Under the pieces are notes generated by a model. That model did no database searches. It was not told where the DNA came from and saw nothing but the letters and a program-made list of their open reading frames with translations. This document shows, in pieces, positions 9,543 through 18,644 of a DNA stretch of 64,000 bases. The first letter of the stretch is position 1. Each line of letters begins with the position of its first letter. Position numbers and translations under genes: made by a program. The stretch comes from Flavihumibacter soli (GTDB lineage Bacteria > Bacteroidota > Bacteroidia > Sphingobacteriales > Sphingobacteriaceae), in contig NZ_JAAFZB010000096.1 of NCBI RefSeq assembly GCF_010692725.1, forward strand, positions 1,116,001 to 1,180,000. The letters are read 5' to 3'.

Positions 9543-10208
9543 TTATTCTACTTGATTTAACTCTTCTTCTTCACTTTTGTTTCCACTGATTTTACGCTTC
9601 ATGTAGCCCCATACCAGGGGAACAGTGGTTAATACAATAAACCCTATTATAATATAGAGTAAATAATCATCAATTTCTTTCTCAAATCTACGTCCTAAAA
9701 AAAAACCCAGCAACGTTAATGATGTAATCCATAAAATTGCACCGGAGATATTAAAAAAGGCAAACTTCTTAAATTCTAAACGTACGACACCCGCAAAAAT
9801 AGGAGCAAAAGTCCTGACAATTGGTATAAATCTGCCCATTATTAGTGCGAAGGCTCCCTGCTTGTGATAATATACTTCGGCAGCCTTCAGATATTTCTTC
9901 TTAAAAAACAAAGAGTCCGGACGATGATACAGTATTGGTCCCGTCCTTAAACCAAACCAATACCCGACAAAATTCCCAGATACGGCGGCGAAAATTAAAC
10001 CACTTATCAGGACGTAAATTGTGACATCCAGTTTACCGGTTGCAACAAACATACCTGCCAAAAATAATAAGTAATCGCCTGGAAGAAAGAACCCAAAAAA
10101 CAGACCCGTTTCGGCAAATACGACAAACAAGAGGAGGTAAAAACCGCCTTCCCTTAATAATTGTTCCGGATCAATAAGCTGTTGCAGGGCATCCCAGATC
10201 TCTTGCAT
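9543..10208 (-). CDS. DedA family membrane protein
   Basis: 221 residues, about five membrane segments. The family motifs [19 protein letters not shown] and [16 protein letters not shown] are both present. DedA proteins are now linked to lipid (C55-phosphate or phospholipid) flipping across the inner membrane and to proton-motive-force homeostasis; the specific substrate is unknown here. The gene begins 45 bases after nuoN with no visible terminator between, so it may also receive transcripts from the nuo operon. Confidence 0.93.
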   Translation of the reverse strand: MQEIWDALQQLIDPEQLLREGGFYLLLFVVFAETGLFFGFFLPGDYLLFLAGMFVATGKLDVTIYVLISGLIFAAVSGNFVGYWFGLRTGPILYHRPDSLFFKKKYLKAAEVYYHKQGAFALIMGRFIPIVRTFAPIFAGVVRLEFKKFAFFNISGAILWITSLTLLGFFLGRRFEKEIDDYLLYIIIGFIVLTTVPLVWGYMKRKISGNKSEEEELNQVE

Positions 10209-10253
10209 AAGTTGAATATGGGTAAATCTACAACATTAATTCTGAATCCGGAA

Positions 10254-11633
10254 CTAGAACAGGTTTGAGATCAGGCCCGGATAAACGCCTAAAACAATGG
10301 TTACAATTGCTGAGAATGCTAGCACAAAGCTAAATATCGGAGTGGATTGGACCACATGCTGATCGGAGTCTTTAAAGTACATCGACACCACAACCCTTAA
10401 ATAATAAAATATTCCGATAACGGCATTGATAACCGCAAGTACTACCAGCGACACATGATATTCCGATAGGGCTGAAGAAAACATCATAAATTTTCCAATA
10501 AAGCCGGCGGTCAATGGGATACCAGCCAGGGAAAGCATTGCAACAGTAAGTGCAAAAGCCATAAACGGATTTTTCCGTCCTAACCCGTTGAAGCTCTCGT
10601 AATTGTCAGAACCCATTTGACGTTTCACAAGAATAAGAACAGCAAAAGCTATAATTGAAGCTACTGAATAAGCAGTTGCGTATAAAATAACCGCATTTAT
10701 AGAAGCTGAACCAAGCGCCACAATAGCGAAAAGCATATAGCCAGCATGCGACACGCTTGAAAAAGCCAGCATTCTTTTAAAGCTGTGCTGGTACAAAGCG
10801 GATATATTTCCTATAAATAAAGTTAGTATGGTTATTACCATTAAAGGCATCATCCAGAAATCATGAAGCGGTGCAAAACAGAAAAGGAAGATGCGCAGGA
10901 ATGCAGCAAAACCGGCTGTTTTAACCACTGTCATCATAAAGACAGAAATTAATGAAGGTGAACCCTCATAAACATCGGGAGCCCAGAAATGGAAAGGGGC
11001 AACCCCTACTTTAAAGCACAAGCCGACTATCAGAAGTAAGAGGCCGCTATAAAATAAAGGCGAAATATGAGTCGGATTGCTGATCACATAATTTTTGATA
11101 ACCGCTATATCGAAAGATCCTGTGGCTCCGTAAAGCAAAGTAATTCCAAATAATAAAAAACCCGTTGAAAAAGCTCCCATAAGGAAGTATTTTAAAGCCG
11201 CTTCGTTTGAAGAATAACTCTTTTTACGGATTCCTGCGAGTATATATAAACTGACAGACATGATCTCAATACCGATGAAGAGCATCGACAGGTTATGATA
11301 GGAGACCATCACAAGGATGCCCGTTAACGCAAACAGGATGATGGCATAATATTCAGCTACATGCTCACTGATCCGTTCAAAATAATCTTTCGAGATCAAC
11401 AATATGAGCATCGTTGAGAACACGCAGATCGCAGTGAATGCTACAGCGAAGTTATCAAACAACATCATGCTGCTATAAATTGGAGCCGCATTGCTGTTCC
11501 ATTCTCTTACTGCCAGGCCAAGAACCACAGCGAGGCCAACCAGTGTTACAGGCAACAAAGCATTCTTAGCTTTAAATAAGCCCAGGTATAAAACAACAAT
11601 GGCTAAAACAGATAGGGTTATTAAGGCACTCAT
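10254..11633 (-). CDS. nuoN: NADH-quinone oxidoreductase subunit N
   Basis: 459 residues, about 14 membrane helices of the antiporter-like (Mrp) fold. The proton-channel region includes SFKRMLAFSSVSHAGYML with its conserved lysine. NuoN is one of three antiporter-like proton-pumping subunits of the complex I membrane arm. It is the last nuo gene, two bases after nuoM. Confidence 0.97.
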   Translation of the reverse strand: MSALITLSVLAIVVLYLGLFKAKNALLPVTLVGLAVVLGLAVREWNSNAAPIYSSMMLFDNFAVAFTAICVFSTMLILLISKDYFERISEHVAEYYAIILFALTGILVMVSYHNLSMLFIGIEIMSVSLYILAGIRKKSYSSNEAALKYFLMGAFSTGFLLFGITLLYGATGSFDIAVIKNYVISNPTHISPLFYSGLLLLIVGLCFKVGVAPFHFWAPDVYEGSPSLISVFMMTVVKTAGFAAFLRIFLFCFAPLHDFWMMPLMVITILTLFIGNISALYQHSFKRMLAFSSVSHAGYMLFAIVALGSASINAVILYATAYSVASIIAFAVLILVKRQMGSDNYESFNGLGRKNPFMAFALTVAMLSLAGIPLTAGFIGKFMMFSSALSEYHVSLVVLAVINAVIGIFYYLRVVVSMYFKDSDQHVVQSTPIFSFVLAFSAIVTIVLGVYPGLISNLF

Positions 11634-11635
11634 AG

Positions 11636-13096
11636 TTACTTGACTAAAATCTTTTGATTAACCTGTTCGATTAAATTACTCACGGCTGCTTCCGAAATAT
11701 GAAGCAATGGCTGAGGATACACACCAATAAAAATCACCAACACACAGATGATCACCAGCACCGTTTTTTCCGTACCGTCTATATCCTGGAATGTCTCCGT
11801 ACGCTCATTAAGCTGACCCAGCATAACCTGCTGATACATCCGAAGCATATAGACGGCTCCAAAGATGATAGTTAACCCGGCTATAGCGGAGTACCAGATG
11901 TTATAATTGTATACCCCAATAAGTAATAAAAACTCACCAATGAAGCCATTCGTTAAGGGTAAGGCGACAGTTCCCAGTAATACTATTAAAAAGCAGATCG
12001 CCAGACCGGGAGCTACTTTTGCAATACCACCCATACTTTCTATCTGGCGTGTGTTTAGCCTGCGTATAATAATGTCCAGAACGAAGAACATTCCAATCAC
12101 ATTGATCCCGTGGTTTAGCATCTGGATCATTGCCCCCTGAACGCCCTGCACGTTCCAGGCAAATATACCGGCGGCTATTAGCCCAACGTGCGCGATCGAT
12201 GAGTAAGCAACAAGTCGCTTGATATCCTTTTGGGTAAACGCTATTATGGACGCATAAATAATTCCAGTAATGGAAAGTATTAAAGCTGTCTGTCCCCATT
12301 CGGCGAAACCAAGAGGTGCAACAGGTATTAACCAGCGAATAACCCCATAGATACCCATCTTCAGCATGATCCCTGACAAAAGCATGGTTCCTGCTGTAGG
12401 TGCCTCGGTATAAGTATCCGGTTGCCACGTATGAAAAGGGAATACAGGCATTTTTATAGCGAATGCTAAAAAGAATGCGCAGAAAATCCAGCCCTGAATG
12501 TTCGCAGGTAAGTTCAGTGCATAAAATGACTGGATATCATATGAATTGTCAGGAGTTTGCAGGTGAAGGAAAATGATGGCAATCAGCATAATCAAACTTC
12601 CTGCAATCGTATATATGAAAAACTTCAGGTTTACCCGTATGCGGTTCTCGCCGCCCCAGATCGCACAAATAAAATAAATTGGTATCAGTGCAGCCTCCCA
12701 GCCCACATAAAACAAAAATGCATCCAGCGCTGTAAAAACCAACAATAAGCCGCTTTGCATAAAGAATATCAGTGCATAAAACGCACCCGGCTTTTTATAC
12801 GGATGTTTTGAACTCGCCAGTATGATTATCGGGATCAGGAGGTTTGTTAATAAAACAAGCATCATGCTTATTCCATCCATTCCGAGCTTAAACCGTATGC
12901 CGAAATTATCTATCCATGCATAATCAACAAGGAACTGGGTTGAAGCATCAGGCACAAATGAGCCTAAGGCAATAAAAGTAAATATGAGAGGTACCAATGA
13001 CGCAGCAAACGACAATCGTGATAATTGCGGTCCTTTGGCGAAAGCCAGAAGGGTGCACAATAAAGGGAAAAGTATGATGAGTAGTAATAGATTCAT
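11636..13096 (-). CDS. nuoM: NADH-quinone oxidoreductase subunit M
   Basis: 486 residues, about 14 membrane helices. The family block TQKDIKRLVAYSSIAHVG is present, as are FPFHTWQPDTYTEAP and the glutamate-bearing helix around FYVGWEAALIPIY. NuoM is the middle antiporter-like subunit of the membrane arm. It begins 18 bases after nuoL. Confidence 0.97.
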   Translation of the reverse strand: MNLLLLIILFPLLCTLLAFAKGPQLSRLSFAASLVPLIFTFIALGSFVPDASTQFLVDYAWIDNFGIRFKLGMDGISMMLVLLTNLLIPIIILASSKHPYKKPGAFYALIFFMQSGLLLVFTALDAFLFYVGWEAALIPIYFICAIWGGENRIRVNLKFFIYTIAGSLIMLIAIIFLHLQTPDNSYDIQSFYALNLPANIQGWIFCAFFLAFAIKMPVFPFHTWQPDTYTEAPTAGTMLLSGIMLKMGIYGVIRWLIPVAPLGFAEWGQTALILSITGIIYASIIAFTQKDIKRLVAYSSIAHVGLIAAGIFAWNVQGVQGAMIQMLNHGINVIGMFFVLDIIIRRLNTRQIESMGGIAKVAPGLAICFLIVLLGTVALPLTNGFIGEFLLLIGVYNYNIWYSAIAGLTIIFGAVYMLRMYQQVMLGQLNERTETFQDIDGTEKTVLVIICVLVIFIGVYPQPLLHISEAAVSNLIEQVNQKILVK

Positions 13097-13114
13097 TTTG
13101 CTAGCAATTCCTTG

Positions 13115-15022
13115 TTAAATTTTATAAAACCCATAAACAAACAGAGCCACAACCCCGGCTACCATCATGAAAATGTAAAACCCAGTGTTTCCTGATTGCA
13201 AAAGACGAAAGCCCTTGCTTGCTTCAGTCGCACCTGAACCAAAACCATTGACAAGACCATCAATGCCCAACTTATCAATCACTTTGAAAAAAAAGCCAGA
13301 TAAGGCGTCGAGCGGCCGTGTAAATGCTGCCCTATAGACCTCATCAAAATAAAACTTGTTATATGACAAATTAAGAAGTGCCGGCCTAGGAACACTATCA
13401 GGCACGGGAACGTGAGACCTTTTCACATATTTGAAATAGGCAAAAATCGCGGCAGCCAAAGCTCCCGCTACTGAAATACCCATCAATAAAAACTCTGTGC
13501 TATGGTCTAACGTCAATCCCACGGATTTGGAAGTCGACACAGCAAAGACAGGCGAAAGGAAGTTTGCCAGCCAATGAGTTCCACCCAACACTTCCGGTAA
13601 GCCAATGAATCCTCCGATTGCAGAAAGTACGGCTAGTATTATCAGAGGAATGGTCATGGATCCGGGTGATTCATGAAGGTGATGCTTTTGTTCAGGTGTT
13701 CCTCGAAAATTGCCATAGAAAGTAAGAAACATCATTCTGAACATATAGAACGCCGTAAGCATTGCGCCGCCCACACCAACTATCCACAATAGCTTATTAT
13801 GCTCATAAACGTGCGCGAGAATCTCATCTTTCGAAAAGAACCCTGAAAAAGGAGGCAGACCAGCAATGGCGATAGTACCAATCATCATGGTTAAAAACGT
13901 TACAGACAACTTACTTTTAAGACCGCCCATATTACGCATGTCCTGCTCATTGCTCATAGCATGGATCACCGATCCGGCTCCGAGGAATAGAAGCGCCTTA
14001 AAAAATGCGTGGGTAATAACATGGAAAAAAGCGCCCGTGTAAGCTCCTACTCCCAGGCCTAGGAACATATATCCCAATTGTGATACAGTAGAATAAGCAA
14101 GAACTTTCTTAATATCTGTTTGTGTAAGGGCTATCAGAGCTGCGACAATCGCTGTAGCGATACCAATAAATGCTACTGCGCTCAAAGTCTGCGGCGCGAG
14201 AGTAAACAGGATATTCGAACGGGCGATCATGTAGATCCCGGCGGTAACCATAGTGGCGGCGTGAATCAAGGCTGAAACAGGAGTCGGACCCGCCATCGCA
14301 TCAGGTAACCATGTAAATAATGGAAGCTGAGCTGACTTACCTATCGCTCCCACAAACAGGAGTGCAGTGATTAGAATAAGCATATTGTCACCTGAGGCCA
14401 TCTGGGCTGCCTGTGGGAAAATACGGCTAAATTCCACGCTTCCGAAGGTGCTGAATAATAGGAAAATGGCGATCAGAAATCCCAGGTCCCCAATCCGGTT
14501 CATCACAAATGCCTTCTTTGCGGCACTGGCATAAGAAATATTAGTGAACCAAAATCCGATAAGCAGGTACGAGCAAAGGCCAACTCCCTCCCATCCAATA
14601 AACATGATCACATAGTTGGATCCTAATACTAGCAGCAACATGAAAAAGATAAAGAGGTTCAGATAAGAAAAGAACTTATTGAACCCTGCATCATGGTGCA
14701 TATATCCTGTAGAGTAAACATGTATCAGAAATCCAATTCCAGTTACAATAAGCAACATCAAAGTGCTAAGGGGATCAACGAGGAATGAAAATGGAACAAG
14801 AATAGTTCCGGCACTGATCCAGTCAAATAAGGGGATAGTAAATGATTTTATTTCTGAGGCGTTCAGTTCAAAAAAAATACCGAGGCTTACACCGAAGGAT
14901 AGCAATATGGTCAGGCTGCCAATGAAGCCTACAACACTCTTAGGCAAAATGTTACGCCCCAAACCATTAATCAGAAAACCGATCAGCGGAAATAAAGGAA
15001 TTAACCAAACTAAGTTTATCAT
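13115..15022 (-). CDS. nuoL: NADH-quinone oxidoreductase subunit L
   Basis: 635 residues. The proton-translocating core has FIGWEGVGLCSYLLIGFW, LPDAMAGPTPVSALIHAATM and TQTDIKKVLAYSTVSQLGY; the C-terminal part, with a further membrane helix at the very end, corresponds to the amphipathic lateral helix and anchor. NuoL is the distal pumping subunit. A 69-base gap separates it from nuoK. Confidence 0.98.
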   Translation of the reverse strand: MINLVWLIPLFPLIGFLINGLGRNILPKSVVGFIGSLTILLSFGVSLGIFFELNASEIKSFTIPLFDWISAGTILVPFSFLVDPLSTLMLLIVTGIGFLIHVYSTGYMHHDAGFNKFFSYLNLFIFFMLLLVLGSNYVIMFIGWEGVGLCSYLLIGFWFTNISYASAAKKAFVMNRIGDLGFLIAIFLLFSTFGSVEFSRIFPQAAQMASGDNMLILITALLFVGAIGKSAQLPLFTWLPDAMAGPTPVSALIHAATMVTAGIYMIARSNILFTLAPQTLSAVAFIGIATAIVAALIALTQTDIKKVLAYSTVSQLGYMFLGLGVGAYTGAFFHVITHAFFKALLFLGAGSVIHAMSNEQDMRNMGGLKSKLSVTFLTMMIGTIAIAGLPPFSGFFSKDEILAHVYEHNKLLWIVGVGGAMLTAFYMFRMMFLTFYGNFRGTPEQKHHLHESPGSMTIPLIILAVLSAIGGFIGLPEVLGGTHWLANFLSPVFAVSTSKSVGLTLDHSTEFLLMGISVAGALAAAIFAYFKYVKRSHVPVPDSVPRPALLNLSYNKFYFDEVYRAAFTRPLDALSGFFFKVIDKLGIDGLVNGFGSGATEASKGFRLLQSGNTGFYIFMMVAGVVALFVYGFYKI

Positions 15023-15091
15023 TTTATTATATTCAGAATTATATTCAAGGACTGATACAAGGAGCGGAAAAGTTTTTTTCAGGTCCCGGCA

Positions 15092-15421
15092 CTACCATTT
15101 TAACTTATTCAACACATTAATATCCGTAGAGCTGGTATTTCTAAAGATCATCACAATAATGGCCAGACCTACTGCAACTTCAGCTGCGGCAAGGGCCATT
15201 ATGAAGAATACAAACACCTGTCCTGAGGCATCATTATGATGCACAGAAAAAGCTGTCAAAAGCAGGTTAACCGCATTCAGCATCAGCTCAACAGACATAA
15301 AAATTATTATCGCATTTCTGCGAATCAATACCCCGATTACACCTATAGTGAATATAATTGCGCTTAGCAGGATATAATGATTTAGCGGAACGCCTTGTAA
15401 GGCTTGGGTTACAGTTTCCAT
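15092..15421 (-). CDS. nuoK: NADH-quinone oxidoreductase subunit K
   Basis: 109 residues with three membrane helices, the family length. The conserved membrane glutamate lies in [12 protein letters not shown], and a second in [11 protein letters not shown]. NuoK forms part of the central proton path of the membrane arm. The ATG overlaps the nuoJ stop. Confidence 0.97.
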   Translation of the reverse strand: METVTQALQGVPLNHYILLSAIIFTIGVIGVLIRRNAIIIFMSVELMLNAVNLLLTAFSVHHNDASGQVFVFFIMALAAAEVAVGLAIIVMIFRNTSSTDINVLNKLKW

Positions 15422-15924
15422 TATGCGGTTTTGGGTTCTCTTTTAGCTAACAATACTGCGCCAACCATCGCGGTAAGCAACAATATCGATGATATTTCAA
15501 ACGGTAATAAGAACTCACTGAACAGTACTTTACCAAGATTCTTTACCAGGCCGAGGTCTGGATTCTTTAAGATCACCGGATCTGACATGTGCAATGATTT
15601 CATCGAACCTACCAGTGTTATGAGCAGGCACAAACCGGCTACCAGTCCTGCCATCTTCAGAATATTTGACTTCATAGGTTCTGAGTCTTCATCCAGGTTT
15701 AAAAGCATGAGTACGAACAGGAATAGAACCATAATTGCCCCCATGTAAACTATGAAGTTGACAATTGCGAGAAACTGTGCGTTCAAAAGAATATAGTGCA
15801 CAGTAAATGTGAAGAAAGTAATTATTAGGTATAATACACTGTGTATGGGATTTTTAGAGAAAATCACCAGCAGCGAAAAAAAGATAGAGAGAAATGCAAC
15901 TAAATAGAATAAGGATATACTCAT
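15421..15924 (-). CDS. nuoJ: NADH-quinone oxidoreductase subunit J
   Basis: 167 residues with five membrane helices when started at the ATG at 15924. An upstream in-frame TTG at 15963 would add 13 polar residues not usual in NuoJ and would overlap the promoter-like element found there, so I prefer the [21 protein letters not shown] is the conserved pi-bulge helix that moves during coupling. It is the first gene after the nuoI-nuoJ gap and overlaps nuoK by one base. Confidence 0.95.
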   Translation of the reverse strand: MSISLFYLVAFLSIFFSLLVIFSKNPIHSVLYLIITFFTFTVHYILLNAQFLAIVNFIVYMGAIMVLFLFVLMLLNLDEDSEPMKSNILKMAGLVAGLCLLITLVGSMKSLHMSDPVILKNPDLGLVKNLGKVLFSEFLLPFEISSILLLTAMVGAVLLAKREPKTA

Positions 15925-15960
15925 TAATGCGGTGCTTAAGCTTTGCAGTTTATGCGGCTG

Positions 15961-15968
15961 CAAAGGTA
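15961..15968 (-). promoter_or_regulatory. Candidate internal promoter -7 box (TACCTTTG) ahead of nuoJ
   Basis: On the minus strand the nuoI-nuoJ gap contains TACCTTTG, an exact match to the Bacteroidota TAnnTTTG box, about 37 bases before the nuoJ ATG. No clear TTTG is seen at the -33 position, so the call is tentative. It would give a separate transcript for nuoJKLMN. Confidence 0.4.
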
Positions 15969-16005
15969 GAATTTATTTATAATATTGATAAAAAGCTTAG
16001 TCCCG

Positions 16006-16524
16006 TTAATTACCGGCTACAGGAGATTCAATGTTTATCGGATCTTCAACAAGTTTATCTTTTCCATAAATGAAGTCTTTCCTCAGGTAATTAGCGGGTA
16101 CTATAGGCCCGTCAAGATAGATAGCTTCTTTAGGACAAGCTTCTTCGCATAAGCCACAGAAAATGCAGCGAAGCATATTAATCTCATAAACGGCAGCATA
16201 TTTCTCTTCACGATATAAATGCTCCTCACCTTTCTGGCGCTCGGCTGCAATCATCGTGATTGCCTCCGCAGGGCACGACAGCGCACACAGGCCACAGGCG
16301 GTACAACGCTCACGACCTTGCTCATCCCGTTTTAAAGAATGCATACCCCTCCAGTTCTCAGAGAACTCGCGCTCTACTTCCGGATAAAATATGGTCTCCT
16401 TCTTCTTAAACATGTGCTTGAAGGTAATGGCCATTCCCTGAAAAATCGCCGGTAGATATAACCTCTCCCAGAAATTCATCGGCTTTTGCTCCAGTACTTT
16501 CTTTCTATTACTTAATGACTCCAT
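16006..16524 (-). CDS. nuoI: NADH-quinone oxidoreductase subunit I
   Basis: 172 residues. Two 4Fe-4S ferredoxin motifs are complete: CTACGLCALSCPAEAI and CIFCGLCEEACPKEAI, ligating clusters N6a and N6b that carry electrons from the hydrophilic arm toward N2. The N-terminal amphipathic part packs on NuoH. A 44-base gap with short repeats separates it from nuoH. Confidence 0.97.
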   Translation of the reverse strand: MESLSNRKKVLEQKPMNFWERLYLPAIFQGMAITFKHMFKKKETIFYPEVEREFSENWRGMHSLKRDEQGRERCTACGLCALSCPAEAITMIAAERQKGEEHLYREEKYAAVYEINMLRCIFCGLCEEACPKEAIYLDGPIVPANYLRKDFIYGKDKLVEDPINIESPVAGN

Positions 16525-16530
16525 AGTAAC

Positions 16531-16556
16531 TTCAATCCTATCAATCCTTCAATCCT
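16531..16556. repeat. Short tandem AATCCT repeats between nuoI and nuoH
   Basis: Three copies of a (T)CAATCCT unit occur in 26 bases. Similar AATCCT-rich strings occur near 35.2-35.3 kb. It looks like a small intergenic microsatellite inside the operon with no evident function. Confidence 0.5.
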
Positions 16557-16568
16557 GCAGAATCAGGC

Positions 16569-17606
16569 TTATAACTTATCATAAACGGTGATCACAATTC
16601 CCGTAATCACGATGTTGGCAATGGCCAATGGAATCAGAACTTTCCAGCCCAGATTCATCAATTGGTCGTAACGGAATCGCGGAATCGTCCAGCGAACCCA
16701 CATGAAAAAGAATATAAAGGCAAATATTTTCAATAATAACACTGCCATAGCAATTAGCGGAGCTATCATTGGCCCAACGATGCCTGCTACCCAATCCATG
16801 CCCGGATAATTATATCCGCCGAAATACAAAGTAGACATCACTGCTGATGCTACGAACATGTTGACGTATTCAGCAAACATGAATGCGCCCATCTTAAAGC
16901 CTGAGTATTCAGTATGATAGCCGCCAACCAGTTCTGTTTCACATTCCGGAAGGTCAAACGGTGTACGATTGGTTTCCGCGAACGAGCATACTAAAAACAG
17001 AATAAATCCTAAGGGTTGATAAAGAATATTCCAGTTTCCGCCATGCTGCTGACCTACAATCTCCCTTAAGCTCAGGGTATTGGTAACCAGTAGTAAAGCG
17101 ATGAGAGACAGACCCATAGGTATTTCATAACTGATACTTTGCGAGGCAGCCCTGACCGCACCCATCAGTGAGAATTTATTATTGGAGGCCCAGCCCCCGA
17201 TCATCAGTCCGTAAACCCCCAGGGAAACGATACCGAAAATATAAAGTATTCCCACATTGATGTCTGCAACCTGTAAGGGAATGGTCCGTTCACCTAATAC
17301 AAGATCCGGTCCCCAGGGAATAACCGCACTGCCTAAAAGAGCTGTTAGTAAAGCCAGGGAAGGGCCCGCGATGAATAGAAAGCGATTCGAATCTGTCGGA
17401 ATGATCTCCTCCTTCATGAACATCTTCAAGCCATCGGCAAGGGGCTGAAACATTCCACCCCAACCAGCCCTGTTCGGACCTACCCGGTCCTGCAGATACC
17501 CGGCGATCTTACGCTCGGCCAGCGTTGAATAAGCCGCAACAGTTAAACTGAGCAGGAATATTGCTGTGATCAACACAAATTTTTCTATAACGAATGCTAG
17601 TTCCAT
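16569..17606 (-). CDS. nuoH: NADH-quinone oxidoreductase subunit H
   Basis: 345 residues with eight to nine membrane helices. AERKIAGYLQDRVGPNRAGW and FAETNRTPFDLPECETELVGG are the family signatures around the quinone chamber. NuoH joins the quinone site to the membrane arm. Its ATG overlaps the nuoG stop by one base. Confidence 0.98.
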   Translation of the reverse strand: MELAFVIEKFVLITAIFLLSLTVAAYSTLAERKIAGYLQDRVGPNRAGWGGMFQPLADGLKMFMKEEIIPTDSNRFLFIAGPSLALLTALLGSAVIPWGPDLVLGERTIPLQVADINVGILYIFGIVSLGVYGLMIGGWASNNKFSLMGAVRAASQSISYEIPMGLSLIALLLVTNTLSLREIVGQQHGGNWNILYQPLGFILFLVCSFAETNRTPFDLPECETELVGGYHTEYSGFKMGAFMFAEYVNMFVASAVMSTLYFGGYNYPGMDWVAGIVGPMIAPLIAMAVLLLKIFAFIFFFMWVRWTIPRFRYDQLMNLGWKVLIPLAIANIVITGIVITVYDKL

Positions 17607-18610
17607 CAGATCTTTGTTGCTCTCTCGAACTCTACTTTATTTGCTTCAATTAAAATCGGGTCGTTCTGTATAACCGGCAGCGGTCTCAGCGTTTCATAAT
17701 GATTCGCTGATATCACCGAGGTATTAGCAATATTGCGCGGACCCTCAATAACCCATTCACTGGTTTTTTTAGTATCAAAACGGCAGGTATTACATATGAA
17801 ATCTTCCACCTCTCCGAACTGATCCTTACGCCCGGTAACCCTCAGCACTTCTTCACCTTTATACCACAAGGTAACTTTACCCTTGCATGTCGGACAGTCA
17901 CGGTGAGCATCCACAGGCTTCGTAAACCAGACCCGATTTTTGAAGCGGAACGTCCTATCCGTTAACGCTCCAACGGGACAAACATCGATCACATTACCTG
18001 AGAAATCGTTATCGATCGCCTTCTCAATGTATGTGGAGATCTCCGAAGCGTCACCGCGACCAAGGACCCCATGCACACGGTTCCCGGTGATCTGGTCTGC
18101 AACATATACACAGCGGTAGCAAAGGATGCAGCGTGTCATGTGCAGCTGTATCTTGTCGCCAATATCGATCTTTTCAAAGGTCCGTCTTTCAAAATCATAC
18201 CTGGTTTTTGCCAGGCCATGCTCATAGCTAAGATCCTGTAAATGGCACTCACCTGCCTGGTCGCATATCGGACAGTCAAGCGGGTGATTGATCAGCAACA
18301 TCTCAACGACGCCCTTGCGGGCCTCGATAACCTCCGGGGAAGTGATATTCTGAACTTCCATGCCGTCCATCACACCGGTTCGGCATGATGCTACAAGTTT
18401 AGGCATAGGGCGCGGATCCTTTTCTGAGCCCTTGCTTACTTTAACCAAACAAGTACGGCATTTACCACCACTGCCTTCCAGCTTCGAATAATAACACATA
18501 GCAGGTGGAACAACTTCTCCACCAATCTGGCGTGCAGCATTCAGAATGCTGATGCCAGGCTCGACTTCAACCGTAATCCCGTCTATGGTAACTTTAACTT
18601 TTTCACTCAT
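17606..18610 (-). CDS. nuoG: Short NuoG: iron-sulfur subunit G without the molybdopterin-type domain
   Basis: 334 residues, compared with about 700-900 for classical NuoG. It keeps the N-terminal ferredoxin ligands (GGKCRTCLVKV and the following Cys of VASCRTG), the His/Cys cluster site NHPLDCPICDQAGECHLQ, and the 4Fe-4S ligands RCILCYRCVYV and VIDVCPVGAL. A further CPTC...CNTC set follows at about residues 239-276, and the protein ends soon after, so the long C-terminal domain is absent. No frameshift is visible and nuoH follows immediately, so this is a natural short form. It carries electrons from NuoF toward NuoI. Confidence 0.93.
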   Translation of the reverse strand: MSEKVKVTIDGITVEVEPGISILNAARQIGGEVVPPAMCYYSKLEGSGGKCRTCLVKVSKGSEKDPRPMPKLVASCRTGVMDGMEVQNITSPEVIEARKGVVEMLLINHPLDCPICDQAGECHLQDLSYEHGLAKTRYDFERRTFEKIDIGDKIQLHMTRCILCYRCVYVADQITGNRVHGVLGRGDASEISTYIEKAIDNDFSGNVIDVCPVGALTDRTFRFKNRVWFTKPVDAHRDCPTCKGKVTLWYKGEEVLRVTGRKDQFGEVEDFICNTCRFDTKKTSEWVIEGPRNIANTSVISANHYETLRPLPVIQNDPILIEANKVEFERATKI

Positions 18611-18644
18611 GTTAAAGATCTCTCTTTCCTATTTTTTTCGTCTT

